A DNA stretch of 51,631 nucleotides from Minisyncoccota bacterium (GCA_028710915.1 JAQTTF010000001.1:1-51631); one strand, 5' to 3'. Positions 38,062 to 46,820 are shown, counted from the stretch's first letter. Made by a program: numbers and translations. The notes: generated from the sequence alone by a model not told the origin.

Positions 38062-40971
38062 CTACAACGTCTCTTTTTTGAGAGGACACCACTCGCAATC
38101 CTTATCACCACAAGTCTCCGTTAAGAATTTTCCGGACCAAACACTTTCAATGAGCAATTGGACTTCGCCGAGAACTCGCTTTTCGTCTGTACTCGAAATC
38201 GGAAGCGAGATTACTGGACATCTCCCCTTCGCATCCGGTTTTATGAAAACCAGCGCCGGTTCTATCGCCTTATTTTTGTATTTCGTGTTCCCCTCGAGCA
38301 AAATTTTGTAGAAAATAAGCTGGCGGAAATAGTTGCCGTCGCTGTCTGTTTTTGTCTCGCCTTTGAGCGCATTTACACTCATTGCCTCGCGAGTTTTGTA
38401 GTCATAGACCAGCGTCTTATCTTGGCCCTCAACCACGGTGTCCAGCTTGCCATGAAGCTTCAAAATGACCTCTTTTTGCCCATATTTGCCCTCATACGAA
38501 GCTTCTACCCACGTTTCCGTTAATACCTTACCCTCCACATTTAGCAGTGGAATAAGGGCTTTTGCCACTTTGGGAGCATCTGCGAGAAGCGCTTCCACAG
38601 CTCCTTCTTTTTCAAAAAGTGGAAGAAGCGAGCGGTCAAAAAAGGCTTTCACCGTACTCTCAATCGTCGCCACAATCGCCTCTTCACTTTTATTTTCTTG
38701 ATGCCACACATACGAAAGAGCTTCGTGCATCGCATTCCCTTTTTCCGATGCAACGCTCGGAGCTTCCGGCACTTTCAAAATACTTTTGTATAAAAATTTG
38801 CTTGGGCATTCCAAGAAGCTGTTCAATGCTGTTACTGAAAGCCCGGATTCAGTCAGAACATTTTTTGCATATTCCACAATCTCCGCTTTTTGTTTTTGAT
38901 CTACATCTCCGGCAATTTTCGCAGACGAATTATCAAAAGTAGCCGGTAAATCAGTTTGTGAAATAGATTTTGCATCAAGTTCGGAAATAAACCGAAGCGG
39001 AGTGAATTCTTTTTTCAACGCATCTTCAAGCGGAGCAATTATTGAAGCGTGTTTCTTGGCACGAGTGAGAGCAACATAGAAAAGCCGTCTTGCATCCCGC
39101 ACTTCATCTTCATCTCCTTTTTCGCGAGGCAAAATAAACGAGCTTCCGTGCCCGCGAGAAAGCCAGGTCTCGTCAGTTGCATACGGCAAGAAAACATAAT
39201 CAAACTCAAGGCCTTTGGAGCCGTGAGCGGTCATTACCCGCACTTGGGAGTCCGGTCGGCCGACGGTTATCTTCACACTCTTTGTCTCTGCTGATTGCCG
39301 ATATGCCAGAAGTTCTTCTATCAAAACGCTCGGAGATTGAATACTTTTTCCCGACGCAATGTCTCCCGCAAGGGCGACAATAGTTCGCCAGACTTCAGCA
39401 GAAAGAGGATTTCGTTCAGCAACTTTTTCAAATCCTGAAAGCTTCGCCGCCAAAACGAGAAAGTTAATCGCTCCGTCTTTGGTAATTTCTTTCTGCAACT
39501 TTCCTATTGCGGAAATTTCTTTAGAAATTTCCGCAATGTTCCCGCTTCGAATTGAGCGAACAAGCACAGTTCGGCGAGTAAAATCGAGTCCCCAGAGTCC
39601 CCCAGCAACAGTCCGAGCCAAAGCCTCCACATTCCCCGGATTCGCTAAGTATTCAATCAAGTCAAAATAAAGTACCCCAACAGGATGCGAAAAAATATCC
39701 GCCCCGCGCTCCGCCGAAGCAGGTATTCCATTTTGTTGAAGTAAGGCAAGCACCCGCTCCACATCACGATTCCGCCTTACAATTATCGCTACTGTGCTTT
39801 CTGGTTTTATTTCTTTAACTTCCTCCACCAAATACTTGTCCCCCGCTTCCGTATTCCCCGCAGTAACAATATCCACCGGTTTTGGCTTATCACCATTCGC
39901 CGCTTTAAGTTTTATTCGGAGATTTTTGTACTCATCACCTTCATAATTTTGCTCTATCATAGCAAAGCTTGAATCGAGAATATGCTGATGCGAGCGGTAG
40001 TTTTCCTCGAGCCGGATCTCCTTCATCCCCTTCCACGCGGTCTTGAATTTCAAAAAGTTCTCGACAGACGCACCTTGAAAGCGGAAAATGGCCTGCTTCT
40101 CATCCCCCACCACGAAGAGATTGGGATTGTCGAAAAAGTCAGCGATAGCGCGAATGAGCATATTTTGCGAATCATTGGTGTCCTGATGCTCGTCAACGAG
40201 AATGTAGAGAAATTTCTCCTGGAGCATTTGAAGAAGCAATTTGTCGGTGCGCAAAGTGGTGAGAAGCTCGATGATGAGGTCGTCAAAATCCATTTTCCGG
40301 TCGGCGCGTTTCTTCTCTTCGTAGGCGAGATAGGCATCGGCAAAGATAATCGTGCGCTCGCATTTTTCAATTCGCTTCAATGCGTCGCCTTTGAGTTGAC
40401 CTTTTGTCGGCCCGCGAGTGGAAAGACTAGATTGGTCGTTTTTCACCCGCTCAATTTCTTCTGTGGCAAATGTGCCCACGATTTCCGGCGTCCATGCTTC
40501 TTTTTTGCTGTCGCGAATTGCACCGAGAATTTTCCCGACATAGAAATCCGGCTCGCCGGCAGGACGCAGCTTGGCAAACTTCTTGTCGCGCAAAATGGTG
40601 CGGACGAGGGTTTCAGATTCTATTTCAGTAATTTGCTTGGTACGAGAGAGATGCGGAAAATGATCCGGGAATTCGGCAATGACAGAACCGGCAAAGCCGT
40701 GATAGGTATGCACCCGCACCTCCTCTGCGCGCGCTCCGATGAGCGCGCGCAGACGCCTTTTCATCTCTTTGGCACCGGCTTCCGTGAAAGTAAGACACAA
40801 AATCCCGCTAGCAGGCGTGTCAGTTTTGAGCAAAATATTTCCAATCCGCAAAGCCAAAATCTGCGTCTTCCCAGTCCCCGGCCCCGCAATGACCATGACA
40901 GGTCCCTCAATGGTATCAACAGCCTCTTTTTGCTTAGTGTTAAGTTTCTTGTATTCTTCCTCGAATTTCAT
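38062..40971 (-). CDS. UvrD/AddA-like helicase fused to a PD-(D/E)XK nuclease with Fe-S-type cysteines
   Basis: A 969-residue SF1 protein. Helicase motifs: Q motif and Walker A GPGTGKT (30-36), LCLTFTEAGAKEMK (Ia), LVDEHQDTN (II), VVGDEKQAIFRFQGA (III), LEENYRSHQHIL (IV), VRVMTAHGSKGLEF (V) and RLFYVALTRAKK (VI). The C-terminal ~250 residues are a RecB-type nuclease domain (GNAMHEAL, LVYDYKTRE) with one Cys in FLECPSKF and a C-x4-C-x2-C end (TCGDKDCEWCP), as in AddB-type Fe-S nucleases. Likely double-strand-break end processing or mismatch repair. Single minus-strand gene. Confidence 0.92.
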   Translation of the reverse strand: MKFEEEYKKLNTKQKEAVDTIEGPVMVIAGPGTGKTQILALRIGNILLKTDTPASGILCLTFTEAGAKEMKRRLRALIGARAEEVRVHTYHGFAGSVIAEFPDHFPHLSRTKQITEIESETLVRTILRDKKFAKLRPAGEPDFYVGKILGAIRDSKKEAWTPEIVGTFATEEIERVKNDQSSLSTRGPTKGQLKGDALKRIEKCERTIIFADAYLAYEEKKRADRKMDFDDLIIELLTTLRTDKLLLQMLQEKFLYILVDEHQDTNDSQNMLIRAIADFFDNPNLFVVGDEKQAIFRFQGASVENFLKFKTAWKGMKEIRLEENYRSHQHILDSSFAMIEQNYEGDEYKNLRIKLKAANGDKPKPVDIVTAGNTEAGDKYLVEEVKEIKPESTVAIIVRRNRDVERVLALLQQNGIPASAERGADIFSHPVGVLYFDLIEYLANPGNVEALARTVAGGLWGLDFTRRTVLVRSIRSGNIAEISKEISAIGKLQKEITKDGAINFLVLAAKLSGFEKVAERNPLSAEVWRTIVALAGDIASGKSIQSPSVLIEELLAYRQSAETKSVKITVGRPDSQVRVMTAHGSKGLEFDYVFLPYATDETWLSRGHGSSFILPREKGDEDEVRDARRLFYVALTRAKKHASIIAPLEDALKKEFTPLRFISELDAKSISQTDLPATFDNSSAKIAGDVDQKQKAEIVEYAKNVLTESGLSVTALNSFLECPSKFLYKSILKVPEAPSVASEKGNAMHEALSYVWHQENKSEEAIVATIESTVKAFFDRSLLPLFEKEGAVEALLADAPKVAKALIPLLNVEGKVLTETWVEASYEGKYGQKEVILKLHGKLDTVVEGQDKTLVYDYKTREAMSVNALKGETKTDSDGNYFRQLIFYKILLEGNTKYKNKAIEPALVFIKPDAKGRCPVISLPISSTDEKRVLGEVQLLIESVWSGKFLTETCGDKDCEWCPLKKETL

Positions 40972-41009
40972 GCCTCAATTGTAGCACCAAAATTTAGGTA
41001 TTAAAAAAA

Positions 41010-41510
41010 TCATTTATAACCTGCGATTAAAAGAAAAATTATTACTAACGCGAATCCGCTAAAGTATGACGCGGGTAAATACTTATTTTTGTATATTCTT
41101 ATCCATTTTTGGTGCCACCATATGGAACCATTAGGACCTTTGAGTAGTTGTGTTAAAGAGTCAAAGTACCAGTTGAACACAAACCATGAAAAATCCTCAA
41201 TAAAACAGATGGCGATAAATATTGCTACTAATAGCCAAACATTTTTAACTAAAATAAAATATTCGGCCACCAAAATCCATGGAATTATCAGCCAGTACAT
41301 TACCAATGAATAACCAAAAAAATATGGCACTCCGATGGCTTTGGCAAGTCCTTTCATTACAGGGTTATTCTGGGCAATAATTTTACCGTACCATTTATCT
41401 TTTGGGTGCCCCGCGCCCCAGCCCTTATCCTTTTCAATGAGAATTTCTAAAATAGCCACTGGCCATGCAATCGCCAATACATTAAGAATAAAAAAGGAGT
41501 AAAAATTCAT
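41010..41510 (-). CDS. Multi-helix membrane protein of unknown function
   Basis: A 166-residue protein with about four helices (near 5-22, 60-83, 86-105, 145-165) and a Trp/Lys-rich loop. Two ATGs are possible (41519 and 41510). I prefer 41510: TATAAT ends 7 nt before it and overlaps the first ATG, which would make a leaderless mRNA. No family recognised. Confidence 0.7.
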   Translation of the reverse strand: MNFYSFFILNVLAIAWPVAILEILIEKDKGWGAGHPKDKWYGKIIAQNNPVMKGLAKAIGVPYFFGYSLVMYWLIIPWILVAEYFILVKNVWLLVAIFIAICFIEDFSWFVFNWYFDSLTQLLKGPNGSIWWHQKWIRIYKNKYLPASYFSGFALVIIFLLIAGYK

Positions 41511-41554
41511 AATCTGCATTATACAACACTATTTATTATGCTACACTAGAAGCC

Positions 41555-42328
41555 ATGATTACACATTTTAGTGCTTTGATTTTAGGAATCGTTGAGGGAT
41601 TTACGGAATTTCTTCCTATATCTTCCACGGCTCATCTCATTCTTGTTTCGAAACTCATCGGTATCTCGCAAGATAATTTTGTGAAGACGTTTGAGATCGC
41701 GATTCAAAGTGGAGCGATACTTGCCGTGATAATTCTCTTCTGGAAGAAATTTACCAACATTGAAAACTTAAAAAAGATCGTCGTCGCTTTCATCCCGACC
41801 GGAATCATCGGTCTTGCGCTCTACAAAATTGTCAAAACATATCTTCTTGGAAATATTCCTGTAGTGCTCAGCGCGTTACTTCTCGGCGGTATTATTCTTA
41901 TCATTTTTGAAAAGAAATTTAAGGAAAAGACTGGAACAAGCGTAAAAAATATTCAGGATATGAGTTACAAACAGTCTGCTTATGTCGGGCTGTATCAAGC
42001 AATTGCTATCATTCCTGGAGTCTCACGTTCGGGAGCAACGATTCTCGGGGGAATGCTTCTTGGTATTTCGCGAGAGACGATCGTGGAATTTTCGTTTCTT
42101 CTCGCAGTGCCGACCATGCTTGCAGCAACAGGGCTCGACCTTTTGAAAAATCTTCACGCTTTCTCCAGCGCGCAATTTGGAACGCTCGGGCTAGGATTTA
42201 TAGCTTCATTTGTCACAGCAATCATCGGCATCAAATTCCTTCTTGATTATATCCGCAAGCATTCATTCAGCGCTTTTGGCGTTTATCGCATCATCATTGC
42301 AATTCTCTTTTTCTTTGTGTTTTTGTAA
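41555..42328 (+). CDS. uppP: Undecaprenyl-diphosphatase UppP (BacA)
   Basis: Membrane phosphatase recycling undecaprenyl pyrophosphate for cell-wall synthesis; confers bacitracin resistance when abundant. Contains EGFTEFLPISSTAHL (active-site Glu, Ser) and PGVSRSGATI, with about eight helices over 257 residues. The ATG lies 7 nt after TACACT and lacks a Shine-Dalgarno. Divergent from the preceding membrane protein gene. Confidence 0.95.
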   Translation: MITHFSALILGIVEGFTEFLPISSTAHLILVSKLIGISQDNFVKTFEIAIQSGAILAVIILFWKKFTNIENLKKIVVAFIPTGIIGLALYKIVKTYLLGNIPVVLSALLLGGIILIIFEKKFKEKTGTSVKNIQDMSYKQSAYVGLYQAIAIIPGVSRSGATILGGMLLGISRETIVEFSFLLAVPTMLAATGLDLLKNLHAFSSAQFGTLGLGFIASFVTAIIGIKFLLDYIRKHSFSAFGVYRIIIAILFFFVFL

Positions 42329-42366
42329 ACAAAGAAACCGCCCGCAAGACAGAGAAGTTTCTTTGT
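42329..42366 (+). terminator. Possible terminator after uppP
   Basis: ACAAAGAAAC / GTTTCTTTGT with an 18-nt loop; no strong T-run, so only tentative. Confidence 0.4.
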
Positions 42367-42391
42367 CCTACGAACGGTTTTAATTTCCTAC

Positions 42392-42826
42392 CTACTTGCG
42401 ATTCAACTGCCGAACCTTCAGGTCGTACATAGTAGCGAGAATAACGCTCGCCGCCATGTGACGAATCACCTTTTCGGGTGAGGCAGCTTCGAGTCCTTGG
42501 AGCCAGCCTTTCGGCCGATTCCAGTGCACGTGATTCGTTGTGCACTTATCCAAGCCCGCCTTAAGCCGCTTCCACGGCTCGCCGGAGCTCTGCCCCCTCG
42601 GCTCGCCAACGATAGCGCACGAGGCAATTTTCGCGAGGGTCTCCAGCTTCATACGACGGAGCTCCTCCACAATTGCCCGATGGACTATCTCACGGACGCC
42701 GGCTGCGACAGTGTCGTTCTCAAAACTGTCGAACCCCACGTCGCCATCCATCACCTGCCTCTTCAAGAGTTGCCCCATCAAAGTGGTAGCGAGTCTCTTG
42801 ATGTACTCTCTGTCCTGCCTTCCCAT
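42392..42826 (-). CDS. Hypothetical 144-residue protein
   Basis: ATG preceded by AAAGGA at 7 nt. Mainly helical and basic; stretches such as REIVHRAIVEELRRMKLETLAKI and PEKVIRHMAASVILATMYDLKVR suggest a helical bundle. No recognised domain or membrane helix. Own promoter; closed on the left by the A/T-rich gap before uppP. GC-rich codon use. Confidence 0.65.
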   Translation of the reverse strand: MGRQDREYIKRLATTLMGQLLKRQVMDGDVGFDSFENDTVAAGVREIVHRAIVEELRRMKLETLAKIASCAIVGEPRGQSSGEPWKRLKAGLDKCTTNHVHWNRPKGWLQGLEAASPEKVIRHMAASVILATMYDLKVRQLNRK

Positions 42827-42930
42827 GTGTCAGTCCTTTCTCGATGCCAACCATCATTATGAACACAAGCCATGGGAATAGCTTGAACGGGCGTAGCCCT
42901 GGTTGGAGAAGCAAAGAGCTTCTGGGCTGT

Positions 42931-42959
42931 ATCATACCATTTTATTAAAGAAAAGTCAA
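42931..42959 (-). promoter_or_regulatory. Promoter of the 144-residue gene
   Basis: TTGACT (complement of 42954-42959), 17 nt, TATGAT (42931-42936). The leader is about 98 nt long. Confidence 0.85.
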
Positions 42960-42982
42960 TGTTGGCTATTTTAAGCAGAAAA

Positions 42983-43005
42983 AAGACGCCCATTGGGGGC
43001 GTCTT
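42983..43005 (-). terminator. Terminator of the GNAT gene
   Basis: AAGACGCCC / GGGCGTCTT followed by TTTTTCTGC on the minus strand, next to the stop at 43008. Confidence 0.9.
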
Positions 43006-43007
43006 GA

Positions 43008-43484
43008 TTACTTCCAGAATACACGATATTCCGGCTTGCTGAATTTGAGAAGACATCGAGATCTCACTTCTTTGGGAAGCCGATCACACGAGTCGCAGCT
43101 CGGCTGGCACAGCGCCCGTGATAACCACTTTCCTCTGTCGGGTTCTTCTTCCATCCCGTGCTTCATAGCAAGTCCAGCGATTATTTCATCTTGAGCGATG
43201 ATAAATAATCGCTTACCCAGAGGAGCGCGGGCAACAAGTCCCCGAAACACGAAGCTCATATATCGGTTGCCTCTGTGTTCCTGATCGACCCAGAGCGATC
43301 CGATCTCGACCGAATGCTCGCGATCCCAGAGCGCGCCGAAGGCAATGATTTTCCCTTCGTGCTCAATAACTTCCGCTCGCCCCTCTTGTGCCGCAAGGAG
43401 GAGTGCATCGACTTCCAAACGTGCTCCGAGAAGCGTACGCTCCCTTCTCATTTTCTGCGAAAGAACTTCAAATTTGTCTCTCAT
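43008..43484 (-). CDS. GNAT-family N-acetyltransferase
   Basis: A 158-residue acetyl-CoA-dependent transferase. The core strands IIAFGALW and VEIGSLWVDQEHRGNRYMSF contain the pantetheine-binding R/Q-x2-G-x-G/R region (HRGNRY), followed by LFIIAQDEIIAGLAMKHGM. The C-terminal third has four cysteines (C-x3-C-x2-C, then one more) that could bind a metal. Substrate unknown. ATG follows AAAGGAGG by 6 nt. Confidence 0.82.
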   Translation of the reverse strand: MRDKFEVLSQKMRRERTLLGARLEVDALLLAAQEGRAEVIEHEGKIIAFGALWDREHSVEIGSLWVDQEHRGNRYMSFVFRGLVARAPLGKRLFIIAQDEIIAGLAMKHGMEEEPDRGKWLSRALCQPSCDSCDRLPKEVRSRCLLKFSKPEYRVFWK

Positions 43485-43697
43485 TTTTTCCTCCTTTCAA
43501 AAGGTGAGAAAAGACAAAAATAACGGCTTCAGGCCGCTTGAGAAAGTTCGTATAAATTTTAGAGAAATTACAAACACTCGAAAGCAGCCTCAAGAATGTG
43601 GCTGCGTCGTCGATTCTGTAAATTTGTAATCTTTGACTGCATATACAAAGGTTATCAGATAATGCGCTTATTCGTCAAATCTATAGAGTTTTTCTAT
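43485..43697 (-). other. Leader and promoter region of the GNAT gene
   Basis: No gene in 43485-43778. On the minus strand the leader holds a GCAGCC / GGCTGC hairpin (43584-43605) and a CGGC / GCCG hairpin (43523-43535). TTGACG (complement of 43673-43678) could be the -35, but the -10 at the right distance is poor (ATAACC or GATAAC). Confidence 0.4.
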
Positions 43698-43726
43698 TTG
43701 ACTTGTTCCGGTACATAAAGCAAGAT
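43698..43726 (+). promoter_or_regulatory. Promoter of the sigma-54-activator-like gene
   Basis: TTGACT (43698-43703), 17 nt, CAAGAT (43721-43726). It is a sigma-70 type promoter with a weak -10; no TGGC-N8-TTGC sigma-54 site is seen. Confidence 0.55.
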
Positions 43727-43778
43727 AAAAAACGGGACAGGGTAATTTTCATGGCGAAGTACATAGGAGAATGGCAAC

Positions 43779-44804
43779 ATGCCTGACAATCCACAGGTTC
43801 CGGCGTCGGGACCAGCGATAGGACCAGAATTAGTACAGGAGCTAAAACCAGTAGTAGACTGGCATGGGCTTCTCACAAAGTGTCCGGACCCGCAAATGCA
43901 GAAGATTGCGTCTCGGGTGAAAAAGGCAGCGAACATTGCTTCCGTGATTCTTCACGGTCCAACTGGCGCTGGCAAAGAGGTGGTCGCAAGAGCACTACAA
44001 CAGTGCGGAGATCGTTCCGGTGAGGCACTCGTTATCGTCAACTGTGCAGCAATTCCTCACGGTTTGTTCGAAAGCGAACTCTTCGGCCACAAGAAAGGCT
44101 CCTTTACCGGCGCTGAGCGAGACCGGAAAGGTGCATTTTTGCTGGCAGACAAGGGAACATTGTTTCTCGACGAAATCGGGGAGCTCCACCTTGAACTTCA
44201 AGCCAAGCTCCTGCGAGCTATCGACGGGGGCATCATCAGAGCAGTTGGTAGCGACAGGGACATCGAGACGAATGTGCGACTCATTGTCGCCAGCAACCGG
44301 AACCTTCAGAAGATGGTCGAGAAGAATTGGTTTCGTGCAGATCTCTATTATCGGCTAAATCTGTTTCCGATCACGATTCCGCCGCTTCGCGAACGGGCTC
44401 AAGATATCCCACACCTCGCAAAGTTCTTTCTCGAACAGTACTCGAACGGAACAGGAACCTTTTCGTCAGACGGAATGGCGAAGATCTGTGCATATTCCTG
44501 GCCCGGTAACGTCCGTGAACTCAGCAACACGCTCCGGACGGTTTGGACAACTCTCGAAGAAGGCCAGACGGAGATTCGGGCAGAAGATTTGTCCGACCTT
44601 CAAGAGCCGAAGGAGGATGCCGCGGCTAAACTCGCCAAGGCACTCAAGAAGTTCTGCAGAAGGACAAAAGACCTGACACTTGATCAAAGAGTCAACCTCA
44701 TCATTCGCAGAGTTCTTGAAGAAGAGGAGGGCAACGTCGCACAAGTTGCGCATCGACTCGATATCGGCAAGGCAACGGTACGTTCCAAAATGAAGAAAGA
44801 ATAA
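43779..44804 (+). CDS. Sigma-54-activator-like AAA+ protein (NtrC-type ATPase with HTH)
   Basis: A 341-residue protein consisting of the central bacterial enhancer-binding ATPase and a C-terminal DNA-binding helix-turn-helix, without a receiver or other sensor domain. Walker A GPTGAGKE (60-67), the sigma-54-contacting loop GSFTGA (107-112; consensus GAFTGA), Walker B GTLFLDEIGE (126-135), RADLYYRLN (arginine finger), WPGNVREL (sensor II) and a Fis-like HTH at about 318-341 are visible. Family members remodel sigma-54 holoenzyme. rpoN is not in the window and is rarely reported in CPR, so the partner is an open question. AGGAG precedes the ATG. Confidence 0.92.
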   Translation: MPDNPQVPASGPAIGPELVQELKPVVDWHGLLTKCPDPQMQKIASRVKKAANIASVILHGPTGAGKEVVARALQQCGDRSGEALVIVNCAAIPHGLFESELFGHKKGSFTGAERDRKGAFLLADKGTLFLDEIGELHLELQAKLLRAIDGGIIRAVGSDRDIETNVRLIVASNRNLQKMVEKNWFRADLYYRLNLFPITIPPLRERAQDIPHLAKFFLEQYSNGTGTFSSDGMAKICAYSWPGNVRELSNTLRTVWTTLEEGQTEIRAEDLSDLQEPKEDAAAKLAKALKKFCRRTKDLTLDQRVNLIIRRVLEEEEGNVAQVAHRLDIGKATVRSKMKKE

Positions 44805-44810
44805 AGTTCT

Positions 44811-44832
44811 TCGGGGCAAGCCCCGAAAGTAT
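44811..44832 (+). terminator. GC-rich hairpin after the AAA+ gene
   Basis: CTTCGGGGC / GCCCCGAAAG with a 2-nt loop, 7 nt past the stop. It lacks a T-run, so it may be a stabilising or attenuating hairpin. Confidence 0.5.
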
Positions 44833-44837
44833 CGAAC

Positions 44838-45046
44838 TATATTACGACTTTGACTCGGACGTCGTGAATGAGATTACTCATTCGTGCGTCTCTCGCTCGC
44901 CGTAATAAAAAAATTCAAAAGTCTAGTTCTAAGGGCTCTGCGCTGAAAAGTGTCGAGCCCCTATTTTTTGTAATGATAAGTCAGCGTATACTGAATGCAA
45001 AATTTTCGATATATATTGCAAACAACTAACCCCGTTTCGGGGTTTT
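44838..45046 (+). other. Hairpin-rich intergenic region
   Basis: About 287 nt without a protein gene. A structure closed by ATTACG / CGTAAT contains GAATGAG-ATTA-CTCATTC within GACG..CGTC pairing (44838-44905), followed by a run of A. Next is a terminator-like AGGGCTC / GAGCCCCT hairpin with ATTTTTTG (44932-44969), then AACCCCG / CGGGGTT with TTTT (45028-45046). Several terminators in a row could bracket a small RNA; no promoter is convincing. Confidence 0.4.
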
Positions 45047-45091
45047 ACACAGAGAAATGTAAAAATGATTTGGAATTGCTATACTTTTAGC

Positions 45092-45592
45092 ATGAAAATG
45101 AAATTCCGCAAGAATACCGAGGCGGCTTTGAAATTTATTGAAGATGTTTTTTCAAAGCATCATTTGGAACGGGTCTATATGGGCGGATTTGATGCAAAAA
45201 TGTATGGCGCGACTCGTCCCCTTGCCGATATTGATGTCTACGTGAGAGAAGAAAAATTGCCAATGCTTGCCGAAGAATTCAAAAAATATATTGTTTTTGG
45301 ACCGAAAAGATACAAAGATCGTAATTGGGATTTGCAAATGTTCACATTTATTTATGATGGGCAGGTCGTGGATATTTGCGGAGATGAATCTGTGAAAATT
45401 TTCGATGAACCCGACAAAAAATGGATAAAACCTCCGACTGGATTTGAAAAATATACCGAAGCAGAAATATTCGGAAGAAAGATCAAGCTCATCACCGAAC
45501 CCGACCTAATTAAATACAAAACTTTTTTGCATCGCAGAGTGGACGTGAGCGATGTGAAAGAAATGAAAGTGGTAATGACTGAAAAGGTTTAG
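45092..45592 (+). CDS. Nucleotidyltransferase-fold protein
   Basis: A 166-residue protein with GGFDAKMYGATRPLADIDVY, matching the GG-x-AA-xYG-xR-xT-DID pattern of antitoxin/toxin-type nucleotidyltransferases (AbiEii-like and related). FTFIYDGQVVDICGD provides a third acidic site and LIKYKTFLHR follows. The ATG at 45092 lies 6 nt after TATACT (leaderless-type); the in-frame ATG at 45065 precedes that -10 and is less likely. No partner toxin/antitoxin gene is next to it. Confidence 0.75.
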   Translation: MKMKFRKNTEAALKFIEDVFSKHHLERVYMGGFDAKMYGATRPLADIDVYVREEKLPMLAEEFKKYIVFGPKRYKDRNWDLQMFTFIYDGQVVDICGDESVKIFDEPDKKWIKPPTGFEKYTEAEIFGRKIKLITEPDLIKYKTFLHRRVDVSDVKEMKVVMTEKV

Positions 45593-45718
45593 CGGACAAG
45601 TTTCTGTAAATTCTAAATTAAAACTTAAGCTGGGGGTTTGCAATTTGACCGAGTTACAAAATATCTGTCCCAGTAAAAACTCCTGTCACTTTTGCATAGA
45701 GGATCCGTCTATAGGGGT

Positions 45719-46288
45719 ATGAACTCCTCATTGCAAAAACACTTGAATGCTATTTTCTCCCTTGATTATATCGACGTGTGTCTTGCGGGATGCATGAATA
45801 TTTTCCTTATACTCGCAATTTTCGTCGGTAGAAACAAAATTTTTTATGGCGCTTTTCTTTCGATAGGATTAGTAGCGACTATCACTATGCTTCTCATGAT
45901 TCTCGTAGAGCGAATTGCGTCTAGCATAAGAACACGGGAAGAAAATAAGAATCTCATTATTGCCATACTTCTTGAAACATTCTTGCTATTCGGCCTTCCT
46001 CTTTTGCCGCCGACAACCAATCTATTCTTTTTAATCTTGCAGCTTCTCGCTGTCGTAGCAGTCCAATCATCTGCCACACTCTTTTTCTGGAAAGCATGCG
46101 AAAGCGAATTATCCAAAGCTTTTGTTTCCGCTACAATTGCGGGCACGGTTATTTCAGAAGATTTCCCCCAGGTACTCTCACTTGTATCATCTAAAATCAA
46201 AATACAAAGAGAGAAACTTGCTCGTCACATTTATGTCCCTTCCCCACTCCTGGTAAAGAAGATTAGAGCTCCAGACCATACAACCTGA
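45719..46288 (+). CDS. Four-helix membrane protein of unknown function
   Basis: A 189-residue protein starting at ATG 45719 (AGGGG close upstream); a TTG at 45692 is less likely. Helices lie at roughly 17-38, 46-70, 83-105 and 108-128, followed by a ~60-residue soluble tail rich in Lys/Arg. No known domain. The preceding 126 nt hold no obvious promoter. Ends at a strong bidirectional terminator. Confidence 0.68.
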   Translation: MNSSLQKHLNAIFSLDYIDVCLAGCMNIFLILAIFVGRNKIFYGAFLSIGLVATITMLLMILVERIASSIRTREENKNLIIAILLETFLLFGLPLLPPTTNLFFLILQLLAVVAVQSSATLFFWKACESELSKAFVSATIAGTVISEDFPQVLSLVSSKIKIQREKLARHIYVPSPLLVKKIRAPDHTT

Positions 46289-46300
46289 AAGATAAAATAA

Positions 46301-46328
46301 AAAAACTCTCGCGCTCGCGAGAGTTTTT
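46301..46328. terminator. Bidirectional terminator between convergent genes
   Basis: AAAAACTCTCGCG / CGCGAGAGTTTTT with a 2-nt loop. Confidence 0.95.
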
Positions 46329-46337
46329 CATTGCCGA

Positions 46338-46535
46338 CTATTTTTTCTCTTCTTCGTCATCATTCATACTACCATCCTCAGCATCGTCATCGCCGACCGC
46401 CATAGCATTTTCAAAATACGAGAAAGCGCGATATTCCGGAGGATTTAAAGTAAATTTCTTTACTAATACTCTTTTTTCCATATCCAAGACATATTTCTGA
46501 AGCTTTAATACGGTTTTATCTGTTTGATTTAACAT
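46338..46535 (-). CDS. Small acidic hypothetical protein (65 residues)
   Basis: Begins MLNQTDKTVLKLQKYVL and ends in a run of Asp/Glu/Lys; no known domain. The ORF is closed by a strong terminator and preceded by a structured region on the same strand, both of which support it being expressed. No Shine-Dalgarno is evident. Confidence 0.5.
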   Translation of the reverse strand: MLNQTDKTVLKLQKYVLDMEKRVLVKKFTLNPPEYRAFSYFENAMAVGDDDAEDGSMNDDEEEKK

Positions 46536-46800
46536 GTTATTTTGGATTTAAGCCAGTAAGCGAAGGGTTTTAGATCCCCAAGTATTGATTTGAACTTTCA
46601 TACGCGATTTCGAGAAGAGCTCAAGACCATACCTGGGGAACAATAGACCCTATTTGCTTGTGCCTAAGAGTGTTACAAAGTGTGTTTGTGCTCAACTCGC
46701 TAGGCTCTGCAAGGAAATACGACTATCTCCTTCCACAATAAAAGACGGCAAGTATTTTCATTTGTTACTAAAAAACGTCATCACACAATAGAAATTGAAT
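46536..46800 (-). ncRNA. Candidate structured leader or small RNA
   Basis: No ORF of note. On the minus strand TTGACA lies near its upstream end, with TGTGAT 18 nt further. TCCCCAGGTAT pairs with ATACTTGGGGA (one wobble), enclosing a second pairing TTGAGC / GTTCAA. Upstream, GCCTA / TAGGC closes a loop of about 35 nt. The folds are in the span that would be the leader of the 65-residue gene. It matches no RNA family I can name. Confidence 0.4.
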
Positions 46801-46820
46801 GACTGTCAAAAAAATAGTTT

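Noticed and set aside
43698..43778. Sigma-54 promoter upstream of the AAA+ gene
   Set aside because: No GG-N10-GC pair with TGGC/TTGC context; a sigma-70-like TTGACT is present instead.
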